Assembly: GCA_031292565.1 (NCBI GenBank)
Contig: JARLGW010000001.1
Span: forward strand, 682,001-746,000
DNA length: 64,000 nucleotides
Reading direction: 5' to 3'
From: Paludibacteraceae bacterium
GTDB taxonomy: Bacteria; Bacteroidota; Bacteroidia; Bacteroidales; Paludibacteraceae
A model generated the notes under the pieces. It was not told the DNA's origin, ran no database searches, and saw only the letters and a list, made by a program, of their open reading frames with translations. Below, one piece after another: positions 62,123 through 64,000 of the stretch (its first letter is position 1; each line of letters begins with the position of its first letter). The position numbers and the translations under genes are program-made.

Positions 62123-62749
62123 CTAACTTTCATCCAAATCGTTCGTGCTTTTAAGTACCGGTAGCCCTATTTGGAATTTCACAGCAATAATACGTGTAAT
62201 GATAACGCTACTGGCTGATAATATTTCAGCCACGGTAACATCTACCTTCCACAAATCGCAAAGCCAATATACCAGTCCGCCGATAACACAAGCCATCGCG
62301 TATATCTCTTTTCGGAATATAAGCGGAATTTCGGTGATAAGAATATCACGCATAATACCACCCGCGGCTCCGGTAATGGTACCCATAACAATAGCTACCC
62401 AGTAAGGGAAACCGTTGTTGATTGTTTTTTCAAACCCGACTACAACAAATAAGCCTAACCCAATGGTGTCAAAAAGGAAAAATGTATTTGCAAACTTCGT
62501 CAGATGATTTCCCGAAACCACGACAAAAAACAGTGCTACGGCAGTCCAAATCAAGTAACTGCTATTCAGCATCCAAAAAGGCGTTACCCCTAGCAGCACA
62601 TCCCTGATGGTTCCACCACCTATGGCAGTGACTAACCCCACCACGTAAGCTCCAAACCAGTCGAACCGCTTTAATGATGCCAGCCTGATGCCACTAATGG
62701 CAAAGGCAAAAGTTCCAACATATTCTATTATGTCTAAAAAATTTATCAT
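62123..62749 (-). CDS. TRIC/YicG-like membrane protein (UPF0126)
   Basis: The product (208 residues from the ATG at 62749) has about seven membrane segments and two copies of the family repeat: GGGTIRDVLLG and GGIMRDILITEIP. The bacterial members of the TRIC fold conduct monovalent cations as trimers in the membranes studied; the role in this organism is unknown. The longer open frame runs back into tRNA-Ser and is not the gene. The start MINFLDIIEYVGTFAFAISG is the conserved opening. It lies 56 bases upstream of the type B protein gene, possibly in one transcript. Confidence 0.9.
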   Translation of the reverse strand: MINFLDIIEYVGTFAFAISGIRLASLKRFDWFGAYVVGLVTAIGGGTIRDVLLGVTPFWMLNSSYLIWTAVALFFVVVSGNHLTKFANTFFLFDTIGLGLFVVVGFEKTINNGFPYWVAIVMGTITGAAGGIMRDILITEIPLIFRKEIYAMACVIGGLVYWLCDLWKVDVTVAEILSASSVIITRIIAVKFQIGLPVLKSTNDLDES

Positions 62750-62782
62750 GAATAAATTAAGGTGTGTGTAGATTGGTTTTAA

Positions 62783-62820
62783 TAAAAAAAGGCTTACAAC
62801 CATTTGATTGCAAGCCTTTT

Positions 62821-62821
<1 letters not shown>
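62783..62821 (-). terminator. Terminator after tRNA-Ser
   Basis: AAAAAAGGCTT-CAA pairs with TTG-AAGCCTTTTTT around a short loop, with a T run on the minus strand. It starts at the CCA end of the tRNA. Confidence 0.8.
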
Positions 62822-62910
<89 letters not shown>

Positions 62911-62949
62911 GGTTCTGAATAACGGATGTGGCTATCTCGTTTCCGGCTG

Positions 62950-62979
62950 CAAATATAGAAAAGAGTTTGGAACTTTCAA
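62950..62979 (-). promoter_or_regulatory. tRNA-Ser promoter
   Basis: On the minus strand TTG (62977-62979) and TATATTTG (62950-62957) are 19 bases apart; the tRNA begins about 39 bases after the -7 box. Confidence 0.75.
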
Positions 62980-63011
62980 AAAATAGCCTCTTTATTTTAA
63001 AAACTAATAAT

Positions 63012-63019
63012 TACTTTTG
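63012..63019 (+). promoter_or_regulatory. mltG -7 box
   Basis: TACTTTTG lies 44 bases upstream of the mltG ATG. The -33 region does not show TTG at the usual spacing. Confidence 0.5.
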
Positions 63020-63063
63020 TACCCGATTTCATTCACTTTTACTCACTAAACTGTTGATTTATT

Positions 63064-64000
63064 ATGTTTAAAAAATCTTTTTTAAAAATCGTAATAGCTG
63101 CCGGTATTGTTATTTTCCTAACCGGATTAACCTTTATTTTACCCAATGTAAACTCAAACAAAGGGAAAACAGAATATTTATTAATCAGAAAAAACACAAA
63201 ATTTGAAGATATTATTGATTCTTTAAAGAACAAAAGCTCTTTTATCAGCACACTCACATTCTCTATTGATGCCAAGCTGACCGGTTATCCACACAAAATA
63301 AAAGAAGGTAGATACGAATTGAAAGCCGGCATGAGCAATATACGGTTGCTTAACAATTTGAGCAAAGGCCGCCAAAAACCCGTGAACCTTACTTTTAATA
63401 ATATTAGAACCGAGGAACAGCTATGCGCCCGACTTGCCAACCAGCTAATGGTTGATTCAACCACATTGCATAAATTATTGTCCGACAGCACACTGCTGCA
63501 ATCATACGGATTGACTGAGAACACAGTTATCTGCCTCTTTATTCCTAACACGTACGAAGTGTATTGGAATATCTCCCCTAAAAAATTAATTAAAAAAATT
63601 CACACAGAATACCTCCGGTTTTGGGATAGCAGCCGATTGGCAAAAGCCCAAAAGATGAATCTAAGGCCTTATCAAATAAGCACACTCGCATCTATCGTGG
63701 AAGAAGAAAGCAACATGAAAAGCGAGAAGCCGATGATTGCAGGGCTTTATTTGAACCGACTGCATGCTGACATGCCCCTGCAGGCGGATCCAACTATAAA
63801 ATTCGCCTTGAAAGATTTTAGCATTAAGCGTGTGTTGTTCAAACACATTCAAGATAGCAAAAACTCACCTTATAACACGTATATAAACAAAGGGTTGCCT
63901 CCAGGCCCTATACGCGTACCGAGCATTGAAAGCATGGATGCTGTGCTAAACTACAAGGTTCACCCTTACTTTTTCATGTGCGCCAAAGGAAGTGGCGGAA
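63064..64000 (+). CDS. mltG: Endolytic murein transglycosylase MltG, C-terminally cut by the window edge
   Basis: MltG cuts nascent peptidoglycan glycan strands and sets their length. The product has an N-terminal membrane anchor (FLKIVIAAGIVIFLTGLTFILP), a LysM-like subdomain near 40-105 and the YceG domain. FIPNTYEVYW, ASIVEEES with the candidate catalytic glutamate E213, PLQADPTIKFAL and SPYNTYINKGLPPGPIRVPS are clear family motifs. The open frame has no stop before position 64000; 312 residues are present and about 30 should be missing. Confidence 0.93.
   Translation, partial: MFKKSFLKIVIAAGIVIFLTGLTFILPNVNSNKGKTEYLLIRKNTKFEDIIDSLKNKSSFISTLTFSIDAKLTGYPHKIKEGRYELKAGMSNIRLLNNLSKGRQKPVNLTFNNIRTEEQLCARLANQLMVDSTTLHKLLSDSTLLQSYGLTENTVICLFIPNTYEVYWNISPKKLIKKIHTEYLRFWDSSRLAKAQKMNLRPYQISTLASIVEEESNMKSEKPMIAGLYLNRLHADMPLQADPTIKFALKDFSIKRVLFKHIQDSKNSPYNTYINKGLPPGPIRVPSIESMDAVLNYKVHPYFFMCAKGSGG

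Overview
This is a low-GC chromosomal segment from a Bacteroidota bacterium, most likely Bacteroidales (Paludibacter-like; the genus is a guess from gene content). The support is: several exported proteins with type IX secretion (T9SS) C-terminal sorting domains of both type A and type B; promoters of the Bacteroidota form TTG-N19/20-TAnnTTTG upstream of tRNAs and protein genes; weak Shine-Dalgarno sites; and Bacteroidota families (DUF4286, DUF5723-like and DUF6340-like proteins, M49 peptidase with HECLGH).

Layout. 1-5404 (+): the end of purT, a small outer membrane barrel, the agmatine deiminase / N-carbamoylputrescine amidase pair (arginine to putrescine route), a TerB-DnaJ protein and a GltD-type glutamate synthase subunit with an unusual cluster of inverted repeats at its promoter. 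5481-8131 (mostly -): ruvC, DUF4286, tRNA-Ala, a DedA protein and rsmD. 8276-15780 (+): a RecD/Pif1-like helicase, a surface lipoprotein, and two tandem paralogous outer membrane proteins of which only the first carries thrombospondin type-3 repeats and an OmpA domain. 15914-19542: tRNA-His, an alkylation-repair-like HEAT protein, a Fur-family regulator, purA and a membrane zinc peptidase.

19601-27843 (-): a giant multidomain T9SS adhesin followed by a small exported protein ending in an LPVG motif, a membrane segment and a basic tail. 28881-34251: secreted dipeptidyl peptidase III, an unknown exported protein, yebC and a lipoprotein. 34482-38243 (+): lysC-lysA (diaminopimelate/lysine pathway) and a membrane glycosyltransferase. 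38971-50166 (+): a second surface cluster made of a 710-residue exported protein, a second giant T9SS adhesin and a second LPVG protein. 50380-55995 (+): two family-9 pectate lyases with T9SS tails. 56155-58188 (-): hisA-hisIE-ftsE. The window ends with an exported unknown, a GH25 lysozyme, a type-B T9SS protein, a TRIC-like channel, tRNA-Ser and the start of mltG.

The most interesting pattern is the repeated pairing of a giant T9SS adhesin with a small Ser/Gly-rich protein that carries a sortase-like tripartite tail (LPVG[D/N] + transmembrane helix + Lys/Arg cluster), directly downstream and on the same strand, at two unlinked loci in the window. Other notable points are the nested operators at the gltD promoter, a possibly leaderless aguA with a palindrome abutting the -7 box, long perfect hairpins near 38.6 and 56.1 kb, a PurR/LacI-like palindrome before the second pectate lyase, and an attenuator-like leader before lysC. 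All functional calls come from reading motifs; no database search was run.
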